NCBI GenBank assembly: GCA_026686845.1
Contig: JAIVEN010000022.1
Coordinates: forward strand, 20,062,001 to 20,126,000
Source: Adenanthera pavonina
Taxonomy: Eukaryota; Streptophyta; Magnoliopsida; Fabales; Fabaceae
Direction of reading: 5' to 3'
DNA: 64,000 nt
Shown: piece after piece, positions 1 to 13,979 of the stretch
Layout of the letters: each line of letters begins with the position of its first letter
Position numbering within the stretch: position 1 is the first letter of the stretch
Made by a program: the position numbers and the translations under genes
Notes under the pieces: model-generated
What the model was told of the DNA's origin: nothing
Databases searched by the model: none
Seen by the model: only the letters and a program-made list of their open reading frames with translations

Positions 1-341
1 GCCAGTTTGATCTTATCGCAGCTAAAATTGATGTGAAAAATTTAAAGTCACTCTTAACAACAGTACTTATAGCGATAACTGGTCTACTGCCACTAATGTT
101 GAATTGAGAAATTTGACCATTGCACTTAGTCATGCTTTTGGTGGTGGTTATTAATTATTCATTGCTATTGTGTACTTCAATATCAGTTAGGGCTATGGTT
201 TATAATTGCTACTATTGGGGCAGTGCAGATAACAATAGTTAAACTCATAACTTTTGCTAAATTTTGCCTATAAATGACAGCGAACACATGTCTCTTCTCA
301 TGCTCTCACTTTCCTTTCCTTTCCTTTCTTTCAATATCGCT

Positions 342-360
342 TCTCTCTCTCTCTCTCTCT
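342..360. repeat. (CT)n microsatellite
   Basis: An uninterrupted CT dinucleotide run just downstream of CTTTC repeats (about 310-335). It forms a local pyrimidine tract on the plus strand. Confidence 0.9.
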
Positions 361-1265
361 GCGCTTTACCTTCATTCGACAACTGTCAAGAGATTTCACA
401 GGGTATTTTTAGAGGAAAATGTTGGTTCAGGTAGTAATTTTTAATTTTTAATTTCATATGTTAGTATTTCTTTAATTTCTTTGCATATATTTATATAATT
501 TGTTTCCATTGAGTAATTTTTTTGTTTATTTAAATGGAATTATTTTTATTTTTAATTTAATATTTATTTACATTGAATTAAATTGATTAATATTTTATTT
601 TTTATTTATGATATAATTTAAATATTTTTGTTATGAAATTAATATATATTTTGTTAGTTTTTTCTTAGTAAGAATTTTTTTGGAGTAAATTAGTAGGATA
701 TTCAACCAACCCGATAGCCTAGTAGATTCAATCTTACTTGACATAATAGGTTAGGCTAGAGACTAATCCGAGTAGGGCACCGGGTTGAGATCAAACTCAA
801 TCTCACCTAGTCTCGATATATATAATTTTGTTTTTATAAATATTAATTAATTTTATATTATTATTTTTCTTATACATTATATATAATAAATTGAATTTAT
901 CATTATCATAATTATTTTTAAGATTTTCTTAATTTTATTTAAAATTTTAAATTGATTTCTTAATATTATGAAAAAATAATATATGATTATTGAGTGCTTA
1001 CAATTTTAGAAAATCTTATTCTTAATCCTAATCTTATTTTTCAAGAAAATATATTTTGGATAAATGTACTTATAATATTGTGAATCAATAAAATTAATTT
1101 ATTATTTTATTTTTAAATAATTTTTAAGGATTGTAGTCAACTTGGTCTCATATATCGAGTTAGCTCGATCCAACCCTACTCTTTGTTAACCCCTATAAAT
1201 TAGTAATAATTTATTAATATATATTGTAATTAACAATTTTCTTTGTAATAGTTTTTTTTTTTTAG

Positions 1266-2160
1266 GATTTGGAGGGCAAGTTCACACGATATTATTTTGG
1301 ACTTATTGAGGTTAGTATTTATTATTTACATTGTTATACATTAAGTATATTATTGTAGCAATGATTTGTTTGATATATGCTATAGTTTATATCTGCAAGA
1401 GATGCAATAGCATGGCAAAGCTTTGTTAGAAGATTTGTGGATTCAGACACACACATATAAGGATGCTAGTGCGGTTAGTAGGCATGCACAGGCAGATCGT
1501 TATTGTAAGTACATTAATTTATATTACTTTTAATTGAATTTATAATTTATATTACTTTTTTAAATCCTTATTTAATAAATCATTGTGATTTCAACAGAAA
1601 AATATTAGTGCGTGCATTCTGGAGATTATGGAGTCTAGGGATCAGTTTCTGAGGTGATGGACAAGGAAGTACAATTCTTGCAGGCAACTTTTGGAGTGTT
1701 AGAGCATCCAAGGAGGATTTGAGGGTTAGGTCAAGGCATCACACCTACCCAGACCTTTGGTAGCTTCAGGCATATGCGCAGTCAGACTTCCTTCACTACA
1801 TAATCCTTAGCATCTGCATTGCTGGCAAGCCCTTATGCAAGTTGTATCAAATGCTGGGCTCTGTGTAGCATTAATATGAGGAGTTGTAGTCACAGGTGCC
1901 TCAGCTGATTCAGTAAGTTGCTTCTCAAGCCGCTTCAATTGTTGCATCGTAGGCTATTATTATGGTTGTCTTGTAGTTAGTTGGCTATCTCTTCCTTGGT
2001 TGTGTCCCTCCACATATCCAAATCATCATACCTTCTTTTAGCTGTCTACCAGTGGTCATACAACAGGTCCTTATGATCAATCTTATTCTAGCTTAGAGCA
2101 TCAAGATTTAGATTAGTGTAAGCCACTTAACCAGTTCGAGTAGCAGTAGGATATTTCTAG
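1266..2160 (+). pseudogene. Degenerate coding-like stretch inside the CACTA element
   Basis: Short plus-strand blocks look like decayed exons. One at about 1266-1312 ends at a GT-rich donor. A second at about 1392-1505 ends at TTATTG|TAAGTA. A third runs over 1600-2000 with many stops and Gln/Ala-rich remnants. Composition here is less AT-rich than the flanks. The position inside a CACTA element suggests remains of a transposase (Ptta/En/Spm type), but no diagnostic motif is visible, so this assignment is inference. Confidence 0.25.
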
Positions 2161-4237
2161 AACTTGGATTATATTTTATTCTTATTTCATGAGGATATAT
2201 GAGTATTTTATGGATTTTTTATGGATATTTTGTTTTACACATTTGATAATCAATTTATTTTAATTTAGAATTTGTCAATTTTTTTTTTAATTTAGTCAAT
2301 TTAGAAAATTTGCATTTGTGTAAATGTGTTTTATGCAAACTTAACTAAAAATAAATTCAATTAGAATAATATGTGTTAATAAATTAATTAATCTAACAAA
2401 TTGGTAGTGGTTATAGCAGTGATTAACCTAGAACTGCCATAATAGTCTCATTTAGCAGTAGTTTTTAATCATTGTATTAATTAGCCACCATTATGCTTAA
2501 AATTTTAGCAGTAATGTGTAAGTACTATTGTAATGATTATTATTATTTTTTCTGAACTCTCTATATATTCATTTCTACTAGTCATTTTGTGTTGTGCGGG
2601 CTTATACTTTTTCTCATTCTCTTCTCTTCTGGTCGTACGAATGCTATAAACAAAAAAATTGAAGATGAGTTAACTTATGGGAAAAGCATGAAGTGGACAT
2701 CATTTTGTAGATTTCTAGGTGTAATTTTTATTTTGAAAATATCAATGTAATAATATCAATTATATTAATTAAGTTTAAATTTATTATTACATTTTGAAAA
2801 AATATTTTTTATTTACGCTTAATTTATTTTTTATTAATGTTTATATACAATTTTTTTTTAATAGTAAATAATTTTTAACAATTTTAATTTACTTTAAATG
2901 ATTAAATAAATTTTGAATAAATTAAATTTAATATTTTCATTTTTTATTGATAAATTAAATTTTGAATAAGTTAATTTTTTTTTTGAAAATCTGACAATTT
3001 AGTAGCTGTCAACAACTCCTACCATAATCTCGCCAAAAATTGACGCATAAATTTAAACTTAACTATAGTGGTGGTTGATAAACTATTACAAAGATGTCGC
3101 CTAATTTTAATTGGGAAAAATTGAATTTCATTTTAAAATTTGGAAGTGGTTACATTAATCGCACTACTACAGAAATGAGGTTTTGGAACGTTTTTTTTTA
3201 ACTTCTGGAACGCTTTTGACGCGTTCTATATGTGACTGTTCTCAAAAGATTTGGGAACATTTAATTTTTGGTTAGAATCGTGCCCAAAAACTAGTCTTCA
3301 GGAATGATTCCTACTACAAAGCGTTCATGAAAACCAGTCTTGCGGGACGATTTTTGGCCAGAGGCGTTCCCCACACAATGGTATTGGAGAACGTTTCCTA
3401 GTGAAAATCGTTCCGAAATATATTCTTCATGAACGTTTATTGTATAAACGTTCCTAAAGCTCGTTTTTTTGAATTTCCGTATTTTTCTGCTTTCTGTCCT
3501 TTCTCAATCATTCCAGCAATCCCACAATGTAGAAACCAAATAATCCAACCATGTCAACAATTCCTAAATCCAACCATTTTATACAAACACACTTTAGCTA
3601 AAAGATTCTAATCCATTAATATTAATCAATCAATATCAACTTCCATATCACTTATAACAAAAACATATTTTGGCACTACAAATTTTCTCTAAATAATATT
3701 TCAATATGATAAATAATATATAAATTACATTCTTTTAAAACATTTTGTCATCTCTTCTATGATTTCATATATATCTTCTTTAGAGTAGGGAACACAATAA
3801 GAATATGAGAAGTGCTACAAAATGAAACATCACGTATAATAAAATGTAGTTAAATGAATTTGGTGAAATTTAAAAACCCACATAATATGAAAGAGCTTAA
3901 GGACATATTCCTAGATTGCAAAAAGAAATATAACAGTGATACAAAAACACAAGACAATAGATGGGGGTTGTTAAAGGAGAGAATCAACATAACAGTGATA
4001 AAAAGATTCAAACCCAAAATTCAGTCATATATGTGAATCAGTGCATTTATACGAGCACTCAATTTAATTTTCAAGCAATTAATACTATATTAAGTATAGT
4101 TAAACCACACTAAAATATAAAGAACATGCAAATATAATGGTGAGAAGATGAATAGCTAAAACACCAAGATACAAAATTCTATTAAAAAAATTAGCGTAAC
4201 TAAAACTTCAAGCATGAATCAGACAAGAGAAGGTTCT

Positions 4238-4445
4238 AAATGAGTACCTTCCACACATCACTTATGCTATGCATATTTACAAGGCCCTTTGCATTACCAA
4301 ACCACTTTGCTATTCTCTTGTTCTTCCTCCACATGCATAGCTGCTACCTCCTTCTCCATGGCAACTACTTCTCTACCCATCTGCTTGGCCTTAACTTCCA
4401 TGGCTTTTGTTAATGTATCTACCTTCTCTGCTAACATCTAACAGA
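4238..4445 (-). pseudogene. Short coding-like fragment in the nested CACTA element
   Basis: Read on the minus strand, this block is open and encodes a charged, probably helical segment rich in Met, Lys, Glu and Ala, followed by Lys-Val-Val-Trp. It is less AT-rich than its surroundings and ends at a possible splice border near 4240. In this context it could be the coiled-coil tail of a plant CACTA transposase. No catalytic motif is visible. Confidence 0.25.
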
Positions 4446-5029
4446 TAATCGGTTGTCCATGTACTCCTAATTAAAATAGTACTAGGTTAAGGAAGTAACG
4501 ATATAATAATTTCTAATCGTTAAGACCCAAAACAATTTTGTAATGGTTGCCCTAAAAAAATACACAAGACACAAATAACAGCTAGGATATCGAATATCCC
4601 CAAATATATTATCAATTCAACTAATAACTCATGTTAACATGAGTATTAGGGGCTTTCATTCCTTAAGCAAGTAGTTGAGGGGGTCAATTATAATATTTTT
4701 AGTTGAGATGGATACATTCTTTACCTTTTGTATCCCAGAAAAGATTAATATTTATTGTGAGTAAAGGGTAGTTTTCAATCCCCCAAAGAAAATAACTCAA
4801 CTCATGAAAATTAGGGAAGTACAGAGCTTTAATCAACACTAAACTAAGACTAGAAAATTAAACACTAACAATAGAACAAGAAGACAACAGCCAAAAGAAT
4901 AATCAGAAAAGTGTCCACAAAATTCCTCACAACCTCCGTAGAGTCCCTTATTATTTTTTTTAGAATTATATTATATACAATACTATTGAATCAAATTTGG
5001 GTATTACTGAACTTAAATAAGAGTAGTTC

Positions 5030-5052
5030 TATATATATATATATATATATAT
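5030..5052. repeat. (TA)n microsatellite
   Basis: A 23-bp uninterrupted alternating A/T run inside the nested CACTA element. Confidence 0.9.
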
Positions 5053-7595
5053 TATGGGTGCTCTATCGTAAGTCACAAGTCCCACACAAGTGGAGTCACT
5101 TTTTCTGTAGACACAGCACTAGTGACATGTAATTGGTACCAGCTCACGAGGGGCCAATATTACAGTATCCATTTGTTATCATCATCATTACTGGGTAACT
5201 TTAAGTGTTTAACCAAAAATGAGAAAAATATTTGCACACCAAAAAAAAAAAAACAAAACACACGCACACACACAAACGAAAGTGCAATCAAGAGAATTGT
5301 ATGAGAATTGGATTATTTGGACTTACAACTTCAAGCCAAGGTTGTTGGGCTAGTTTCAGTTATAGCTATACCCCAAATACATTAACATTACTAAAGAATT
5401 TATTAGTTAGACTCCATAAGAATCCAAATTCTTTGTAGTTGTAAAAAGTCATCGGTGTATTCAAAAGGTGATAAAGAAGAAAGTATACTTCATACACATT
5501 GGAGGTCCAGCAAACTCACAGAAAATTATAGTAAACTTACAGCAAACTCAAAGCAAATTAAGAAAAACCAATTTCAGTTTATTTAGTAGGGCCAGCAAGT
5601 AAAAATTCAGTTTCATTCGTTCAGAAATGTCATACATTTCAAAAGGTACAAAATAAATGATTGACTTATTTCATTTCAAAAGGTACAGCCTTTTGCTTTA
5701 AACCTACCGAAATAAAAAATACTTGTAGGCATTCCAAAGCTCATATCCTAGGTTCTCCATTCACAGCATTTCCCTCTTAGTTCCTTAAACTTTTTTTGGT
5801 GATCAAAAGCAAAAGCTTCATCATATTTGTGCGTATGAGATTTCAAAGTTCCATCTACCCATTGCTGCAAAACTAGTGATAAGATTAAGAGGCAAAGTAA
5901 ATAGAAAAAGATATGGATAAATCTTGTGAATACATTTAAGATCAATTTTAATATATTCTATCTCATTTGAACTAAGAAAATATTAAAGAATGATGATATA
6001 TGGACATGAGGATAATTCAATGGCTTGCTTTCATTGGCAGAAATTTCAAAAACTCAACTAGGTATGTATCTTCTAACTGATAAAAGACAACAGAATGTTG
6101 CTTTCTAAAAAAAAAAAAGTAGAGATAATTTCTTGAATACATATCATAGATAAGGCAATAGGAGAGATTGAACACGATGCCAAAACACTATGAATCACGC
6201 TTAAATATTCAGGGAAGGTAGAAACTAGAAAGTGACACCACATGCTTCCTTCAACACTTATCTATTATCCCATTATTCAAGCAAACACTTTTATTCTCAA
6301 TAGCTTTTCAAAATGCATGGATCCCTTTGTTACAAATTATAATTTTGCTATGCTTCCATATACATCACATTTCCTCTTTATTATATAATAGTAAAATATA
6401 CAATTCTGAAGACCTTAAGCCATCCGTTTTCAATTCTGATGACATAGTAATCAATTTAATACAGATTCACATGGATCAATAGAGGATTTTGAGTGAAAAA
6501 AAACAAGAGTAAACAAGAATTGAAAATAGAGAATTGTAAAAATCAAGCAAATGGTAGGCATCAGAGGGAGAACAGGCTTTCTATTTCCTATTTCCAGAAT
6601 ATTAGAAGAAGTAGAGGAGAAATCAAACTCACCAAGGAGGAAAAGAGTTGTGGCTGCTACCAAATTAATTCTCGAAGATGGAGGCGTACAGAGGTAAAAA
6701 GCAAGAGAGCCTTGTTTCGCTGCAAAGACGGGAATGACCTCAGCTGGGGGTTCGCCGATGGTGGGAAGGGACTGGAGTCATTGGGCATGGAGTCTAGTGA
6801 AGTTGCACCAGTAAAGGAGGGTGAAAAGAGGGGGATGGGGATAAAATTGTGTTGGAAGCCGAACTCGCGTTGAGTAGAAAAAGCTGGTACCGAATCTTTG
6901 ATGGAGTAATTGCCGACAGAGATGCCGACGGAGAGTTGCAAAGGGGGAAGGGAAAGAGCCGCGAGCAGAAGAGTCGATGGGAAGGGAGAGCTGTGACCTA
7001 GATTCGACTCCTTTGCTTAATGTTTAAGTTAAATTTAAAAAAAAAAACAGGAACGTTTAATTTTAAGTAAGGTGACTGAATCAGGTGATTTTTCGGGAAC
7101 GTTTACTCAATTAAACGCTCCTGAATGTCGTCCACGGAACGAAGCACCCATGGTCAGCTTTTGGGAACGCTGTTTTTGATAAAACGTTCCCGAAGATCAA
7201 CATTCTGGCACGTTTCGTAACACGTTCCCGTTATCCTTTTTTATCACGTTTTTCAATAAACGTTCCAGAAAGTGCGTTCTAAACCCCAATTCTGTAGTAG
7301 TCGCCACAATAGCTATTCAACTGCTACCAAATATTACTAGCCGTTGGTGTAACATTTATCCACATTGTCAATATAGTTCTTATAGCAGTAAGTGTTTTGT
7401 AGTAGATTTCATAACTATGGCTAACTTAGAGGTGATTTGATTGAATTTGGCAACATTTATTTGTAACTGCTGAAATGTGGGTCATGTCACTCATAATGGT
7501 GGAGGTTCCTTTAATAGCTGCTCCTGCCTATTGTAGTAGTTATAATCGCAACAAAAGAAGAAAATAACAGTTACTAAATCCATTTCTTTTGTAGT

Positions 7596-10500
7596 ATATT
7601 AAGTCTCCTATATTTGATTTAAATGTCCCATCGGCTGCAACTATTACCAAGTCAATTGAATCTTGACCACATATATGAAGGAGACCAAGATGTGGCATAG
7701 GAAATTATTATGCCTAAGGTAAACAATTTTTTCCTATGAAAGAAACTTTGTTATCTTTAATTGTTTTAAAAATTTGGTTTGATTAATTAAAATTTAATAA
7801 TTACTAATTAATTTATTAAAATAGTTTATGTTTTAAAATTAATCTTTTTATTATTTACAATTCTTAATTAATTAATTATTAGTATTTTTATTTAATTTAT
7901 TAAAATACTTTATGCTTAATAATTATTTTTTAATTATTATAATCTCAATTATTTTTATTAATTATCATTTATTAGTTTATTATTAATTAATAAAGTTGAT
8001 TAATAATTAATAAAAAATTTTCTTCACATTATTTTTAGTATTTAGTTACAATTTTTCTAATTTCTAATAATATTGTTATTTTTTTACTAAACCTTATTTG
8101 TTAATCATTACTTAATCATCATCTCTGCCTATCATTATTCAATAATTATGAAAATGGGTTAGTTATCTATTTGCAATCATTAGTTCATTACTTAATAATT
8201 ATATCTATTACTCAATTATTAATCATCACCTAATTATTCTAATTATTACTATAATTATTATTTCAATTCTTACAATAATCTCATAAACGACCAACACGTG
8301 ACAGAAACAATTTCAATGCAAATGGTGATTGCATTGAAAGAAACAAAACATGATTGATGTAAAACATGTTGGCATAATCCTATTTCATCTGTAGTGGTTT
8401 GGTATAATGATTAAACTTTGTAGTATTTCAGTAAAATCTTTTTTTATTTATAGCATAATGCTCAATTTTCTGATTTTGTAAACGACATAAATAAGCCAAA
8501 TTACGTTCTAGGCATATATGTAAAACAACTAGAAAAATGGGGCTATCCCAAAGAAAATACATTTTAGATTTGGTAATAAAGGCCAAAATGCATAATACAA
8601 AAGGATTTGATATACCAACATGGCTTCTAACGCAGAACCATGTATACAGGAGATTATATGGTTGTTCCTCAATTCTACTTTCTGTAAACACATTGTAAGT
8701 GACTTAGAGTATATGACCTATATATGTTTAGATTAGAAATGACTTCTACCGTTGATGAGGAATTGACATACCTCATCAAGCACCTATCCTACCTCTTTCA
8801 ATTTTCATTTCATTATAGATACATACACATAACTAACAAAGAGATCATTAATAAATTATATATTAAATTGATCAACTATAACATATAACAATATGTTCTA
8901 TAATTGTAGTGAACAAATACATAGATTGAGTTTCCAATAAAAGAAACTTGGTTTGATGAAATGTCATTATGCCCAAGTTTGACTACAACAAAAAAATACA
9001 CCCAAAACAAGTATTTATAAACTTTAAGTTTGCCCCCAATAACTTTTTGGTCGTGGATGTACAAGAAGATCTTCATATATTTCTGAAGTGGATGTTAGCA
9101 AAATCCTGCCAAATGAAACTAGACCACTAGTTCAAATCAAATCAATATAACACTTTAGATTATATGTTTAAAAAATGAAATAAAAAAACTATATTCCAAT
9201 CTTGCTGAAAGTTTGTTGTGTTCAACAAATTATATTAGATAAATCTAGTGCAGTTAATGCTCTCTTTTTATAACTTAAAGAATTAGACTCAAAATGAATC
9301 ATGATAATTAAGAAAACACTACAACATTCTTGCTGAAAAGCTTGGATTTTTAAATCCACAAGCAGTGGAGAGAGAGAGAGAGAGAACCACACTTGCAAAT
9401 ACAATGAGAATCTATATGAAAATGGCTAGGAAGATAATGCATTCTCTCATTTTGATTATTTACATCACCAAAGTAAACCTTCTATTAACATAAACTTTAT
9501 CTCATAACTAGAACTACAACTTAAGTCCACTTAGTTATACTCAAATGCATATGCAAAAGGCACAAATGACCTGAATTTCACTGTGATAATTGTTTCAAAG
9601 GACTATTCTGATAGTGACATCAAAACAAACATCATATATTGCTTTCACTACATCAGCAGGGGTATTCTACAAAATGGTTTTGGAAACCATAAATTAGCAA
9701 ATCCTGGGATATAGCACACTACCCATAGGTTAAAGCTAATAAATTGACAAAAATCAAGAAATTATGCGTCAAAGCAAGTATACTTGCCTTAAGTAACATT
9801 GTTACCAGATCTAATGACCCAGCCACCATTCATCAACTAGCTCTTGAGGCCAATAAGAACAAAATGGATGCATCAAAAAGCAATACTTAATTAGATCTAT
9901 TAATGACTTTAACCAATCATACTTTACTTTAAATTGGTCCAACATATGGCAAAATTTTGGAAACTCATGGATGTATGGCTTGGGGAAAATATTAAAATAG
10001 TTAAATGAATATAAATATGATCTAGAATCATGGTAAACAATATTTCCAGGGTCTATGTGAGCCTAGAAGATACATCATATATGGAGCATAACTGAGTGAT
10101 AACATAATATAAAATGACCACACATGAACTCAAAGTTGGCTTTGGAATTCCAACATAAATAATTTGGAAAAGATTCTTGTCTTGCAAAATCAGACACCAA
10201 TGGGTGTTTGAGTGAGAATAAACTAATTTACCTCACCTCATCTACATACACAGAAACAAAATATATTGATAGGTGAAGGTCATTTCTTTAAACAAAGGAC
10301 TAATATTTTACAAGTTATGTGACTATTACTAAACTTACACAGAATACATGAGTACATTATAGGTAACATTTTATGGGGTATGTGACTGTTACAAAGTATG
10401 AGAAAGACCATGAGAAAATGAAGTTATTGAGCAGGGGAACTTGGGTTAATCTACCTTAGAAAATAAAATGCATTTGAAAAATGAGAATATCATTCAAATG

Positions 10501-11266
10501 GACCTTACAAAGTAGAAAAATGATATCCAAAAACTGTCATGAACTTTCACAAATAATGTTCCATGAGTGAACCTAAATCTTGAAGCATCTTCAAGATTAC
10601 TTGAAGTTTAATAGTTCATCTTTATCCTTCCAAATATGCTTATGAGTTGTGGCAGTAATTATATGACAAAAGAGTAAGGTTAGTTACATTTTTCAAATAT
10701 GCTACATGAAAGAATTGTTGAAGCTCAAGAAGGAAGGAGATTGATGGAGAGAAGCCAAACTGTTGAATCTAGTGAACCCTAAATCAAAGGAGGAAATGAA
10801 ATTAAGAGGCTTAATTGATATTTATCTAATCTAAATTCACTGTAACCCTAATAATTTTTTCAATGAGAACAGTCAATTCCGAGATTAGAAAACAAGGGGA
10901 AAATATTTCAAACGAACCAAAGGAAGTAACAACGGAGTGAATGGCAGCCTCATAAACCTTTCATCTTTTCACCCATAAACAACACTCGAACTTCAATAGA
11001 AAGAGCGATGGAGTGAATGGCCATTCTCCTCTTTGCTAAGGCAAGTATGAAATTCAATAAGAAGCAAGCCATGACCATAAGAACCTCAAATAGTGGTGGA
11101 TGGACTTCCTATGGTGGTAGCAGAAGCACCAGGAATTGCTGGACCATTTTGCACACTCAAACGACCAAGCACCATGGATGCTGGACTACTTTGCATGATG
11201 AACAAATAACATGACCTTGGAGGAAAAGGCTAGGTTTGGAAAAGGAAATGTGAAATGAGAGGGAGG
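7596..11266. other. AT-rich DNA without a supportable gene
   Basis: Open frames here are all under 90 codons with no recognisable domain, splice pattern or codon bias. A (GA)n run lies at 9367-9385. The block 7740-8280 is almost pure A/T with many TAATTA and TTATTA words. 10900-11220 is less AT-rich and slightly coding-like but cannot be assigned. Confidence 0.6.
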
Positions 11267-12932
11267 TGTTAGATATGCTGGCTTCCTAAGAGGGGGGTGA
11301 ATTGGGAAGATTAAAATTTGTTGCAAAAGTCAAGAGAGTGATAAAAGCAAAAATGATAGTAAAAACAGAGTATAAGATAATAGTAAAGTAAAAACAGTAT
11401 AAGGGAAGAGAAGACACAAATGTTTATCCTGGTTTGATCTTTTTATCTCGACATACATCCAGTCCTTAAGCTACCACTTAAGATTTTTTTACTATCTTGC
11501 AAGAATTTAGTGGGCTTTTTGTAATTGCCTCAGTATAACTTGATGGTCTGTTCCAAGAGCTTACAATCTCACTCTTTGCACTCTAGTTAAGTACTTCCCA
11601 AATCCCTTGTGATATCCCCTCACAAGAAAATTTTTCTTCCAGACGAAGATAAGATTGATTACAATGATTCAACTATCTAATTTAGAGTGTATATGAAACT
11701 TGAAGTACAGAAAATGAAGTATGTGAGAGTATAAGACTTTGACTCGAGAATTTAATAGAATTTCTGTATATACAATGTAAAATCGTTACCCACATCTTTA
11801 AATGAAGTTCTATTTATAGATTTATGTCTTAATTATACGTTAGAGACAAGATCTAGCCATTAGAGACGTTACTCAACGGTTACTCTGAAAAACTATTCGT
11901 TCACCAATTACATTTAATGTATCAAACATTCAAAGTTCGAATTTTGGTGTGTCAACAGATAAATTTTGCAGAGACCAAAAGCTAAAGACTTTAACATTGA
12001 ACTTCGAAGTTCGTCTGTTCTAAAGCAAAATTCGAATTTTCATCTTTAACAAATGTTTCTATATTGGAACATACGAATTTTCAAGTTTAAAGTGCTTCTA
12101 GTAAGTGTGAAAAGTTGTTTGATATTGCTATAGTGCCTTCGAAGTTCAAATTTTGATGCCCAAAATTTGTCTGTCAGTGGGCAACTATATAAGGCACAAT
12201 AGTTCATCTTTTCAAAATTCAAATTTTCAAAAGTCAAAATTCATCTGTTAGAGAGAGCTTTTATCAGACTTAATTCAAAGTTCAAATTTTTGAATACTAA
12301 AATTCGTATGCCAAAAGATTATCATAATAGACTCGCAAGCTTTGTTTCCAAAGTTTGAATTTCCAAAATCAAAGTTCGTCAGTCAAAGAAGTAACTTAGA
12401 AGAACTCTTTTTAAATTTTACTTTCAGATGAACTTTGAAATATCCTCAGACGAATTTTTCATTTTTCATGATTTGTGTTTTACCATAAATTCGAATTTTC
12501 AAAACCCAAAATTCGTCTGTCAAAGAGCGCTCTTATCTGACTTAATTCAAAGTTTGAATTTCTGCAATCAAAGTTCATCTGTCAGAGAAATCTCTTTTCT
12601 GACTAACTTATTTTCAATCCGATATTTGAATTTCAAAAGCCAAACTTCAAATTTTCAAAGCAACAAATTAATTTTAACACTTCAAAGTTCATCTGTTAGT
12701 GGGTATTTTTCAAGTATTCTATGAATTATCATAGAATCATATTTTTAAAACATTCTTTTGCAAATTCAAAGTCTTTTACTCAATTTAAACACAGTAAAAA
12801 ATCCTATATCTAATCTTATGCTGGTTTTTCTTGGATTTCTCCACCTAAGATCTTTTGTATACCTTTGATATCTTCTTTTCAAGCTCTACATGGTTGGTTT
12901 GGAATCATCAAAACACTTGATTCAACAGGAGG
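11262..12932 (-). mobile_element. Solo Copia LTR with perfect 5-bp target duplication
   Basis: The LTR proper is 11267-12927 (1,661 bp). On the plus strand it begins TGTTAGATATGCTGG and ends TTGATTCAACA, giving TG...CA ends. It is flanked on both sides by GGAGG (11262-11266 and 12928-12932). It matches the LTRs of the full Copia element at 39.8-52.0 kb along its length. Shared landmarks are AGAGGGGGGTGAATTGGGAAG near the start, the repeated AAATTCGAATTT and GTTCGTCTG blocks, and the GGAATCATCAAAAC end. It is clearly more diverged than the 39.8/50.2-kb pair. No internal sequence remains, so it is a recombination product. Confidence 0.88.
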
Positions 12933-13479
12933 GATAACTTAGAGGCAGGAATGAATGGGTATCATGAAATTGGGGATAAGAGAGGAGTAGATAGGGATAG
13001 AGAAGGCTCAAAGTCATGCAAAAGAGAGGCATCAGAGAGGAGCAATGGGATAAAGAAGGCTCAATGTCATAGCTACATTCTTTTAAGCAACACTTTACAC
13101 TTGTTGCAAAGAAAAGTGTTGCCAGAAGTAAAAAAATGTTGCAATGACAATTACTTCTTGATGTCCTACCTTCATTGATCTCTTCTAATTTTGAACACAA
13201 TCACTGATGCTATTACCACGATATACCCCCACCATTGAATTTGTTGTGGCAAAGAACACTTTTAGTCCCTTGATTTTACACTCTCTTGCTTTGGTCCTTT
13301 AATTTTATTTTATTTCTTTTTAATTCTTTAATTTTCAAAATATAATCAAAAGTCTTTCTATTGCTAACACTATAAACTATGTTAACAAAAAATGATAACA
13401 AAGTATTATCACATGTTCACAAAATGTTATTTAATGTCAACCACTTCACCAAAAAAGGAAATAGTTGATGCTTATTTTT

Positions 13480-13765
13480 TGTTTTTATTGGCATTTAAAA
13501 AATACCAACTATTTCAGCACTGATAATGGGGGACTTTAGTTGGCGTTTGTTTTAGAACCCTAATTAAAGGGGTACCTCATTTGGCATGACACAAATTTCA
13601 ACTAAAGTACCCCTTTAGTAGGCTCTTCTGGCACAAATGCCAACTAAAATACTCCATTTTGTCAGCGTTTTTTGAACAAATGCCTTACTTTAGTTAGCGT
13701 TTGTGCTATAAATGCCAACTTTTCATTTTTTAAAAAAAAAAAGGCTTTTGTTGGCATTTATTTAA
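13480..13765. repeat. Cluster of TTGGC(A/G)TTT / AAATGCCAACT repeats
   Basis: Within under 300 bp the core occurs at least seven times in both orientations, for example TTGGCATTT, TAGTTGGCGTTTG and AATGCCAACTAAA. Arrays like this are typical of the subterminal region of plant CACTA and related non-autonomous elements. A matching array at the right side of the 13-18 kb segment was not found. Confidence 0.55.
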
Positions 13766-13979
13766 CCAACAAAAACCAATATTTAAAAAAAAAACATATT
13801 ATTGAACTCATTGATAAAAAAAACATATTACATAAAAAAATTATACATTCTAGCAATACAATTACAATTCAATTAACAAAAAACAAATTTACAATTCAAT
13901 TTCTAATATATCAACACCAATTCCTAACAAAAAAAAATCTCCTATTTACATATTAAAAGATCATTCAAACAAGTGAAAC

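Larger units (their letters stand above)
3162..7303. mobile_element. Nested CACTA-like element with GGAACG subterminal repeats
   Basis: The left end is CACTACTACAGAAATGAGG (from 3162) and the right end is the imperfect inverse CCCCAATTCTGTAGTAG (to about 7300). Both are flanked by TCG, consistent with the 3-bp target duplication of CACTA elements. Both ends carry many copies of GGAACGTTT or its inverse (3185-3460 and 7048-7275), the subterminal repeat array expected for transposase binding. The interior has no intact transposase. It interrupts the older CACTA element around it. Confidence 0.6.
1..7595. mobile_element. CACTA-type DNA transposon, right part (left end outside window)
   Basis: The right terminus reads CATTTCTTTTGTAGT at 7581-7595, the inverse of the CACTACAAAAGAAATG end common in plant CACTA (En/Spm) elements. 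About 300 bp inside it carry short repeats of the type AGCAGT/ACTGCTA. The same theme (TAGCAGTAG, ACTGCCA, AGTAGCTG) recurs at about 2400-3130, on the other side of a nested insertion, so these parts belong together. The left end and any 3-bp target duplication lie before position 1. Internal coding sequence is too decayed to translate. Confidence 0.5.

Noticed and set aside
6451..6941. Overlapping open frames of 70-126 codons on both strands
   Set aside because: They lie in a less AT-rich part of the nested CACTA element. Opposite-strand overlap and lack of any domain point to chance frames.
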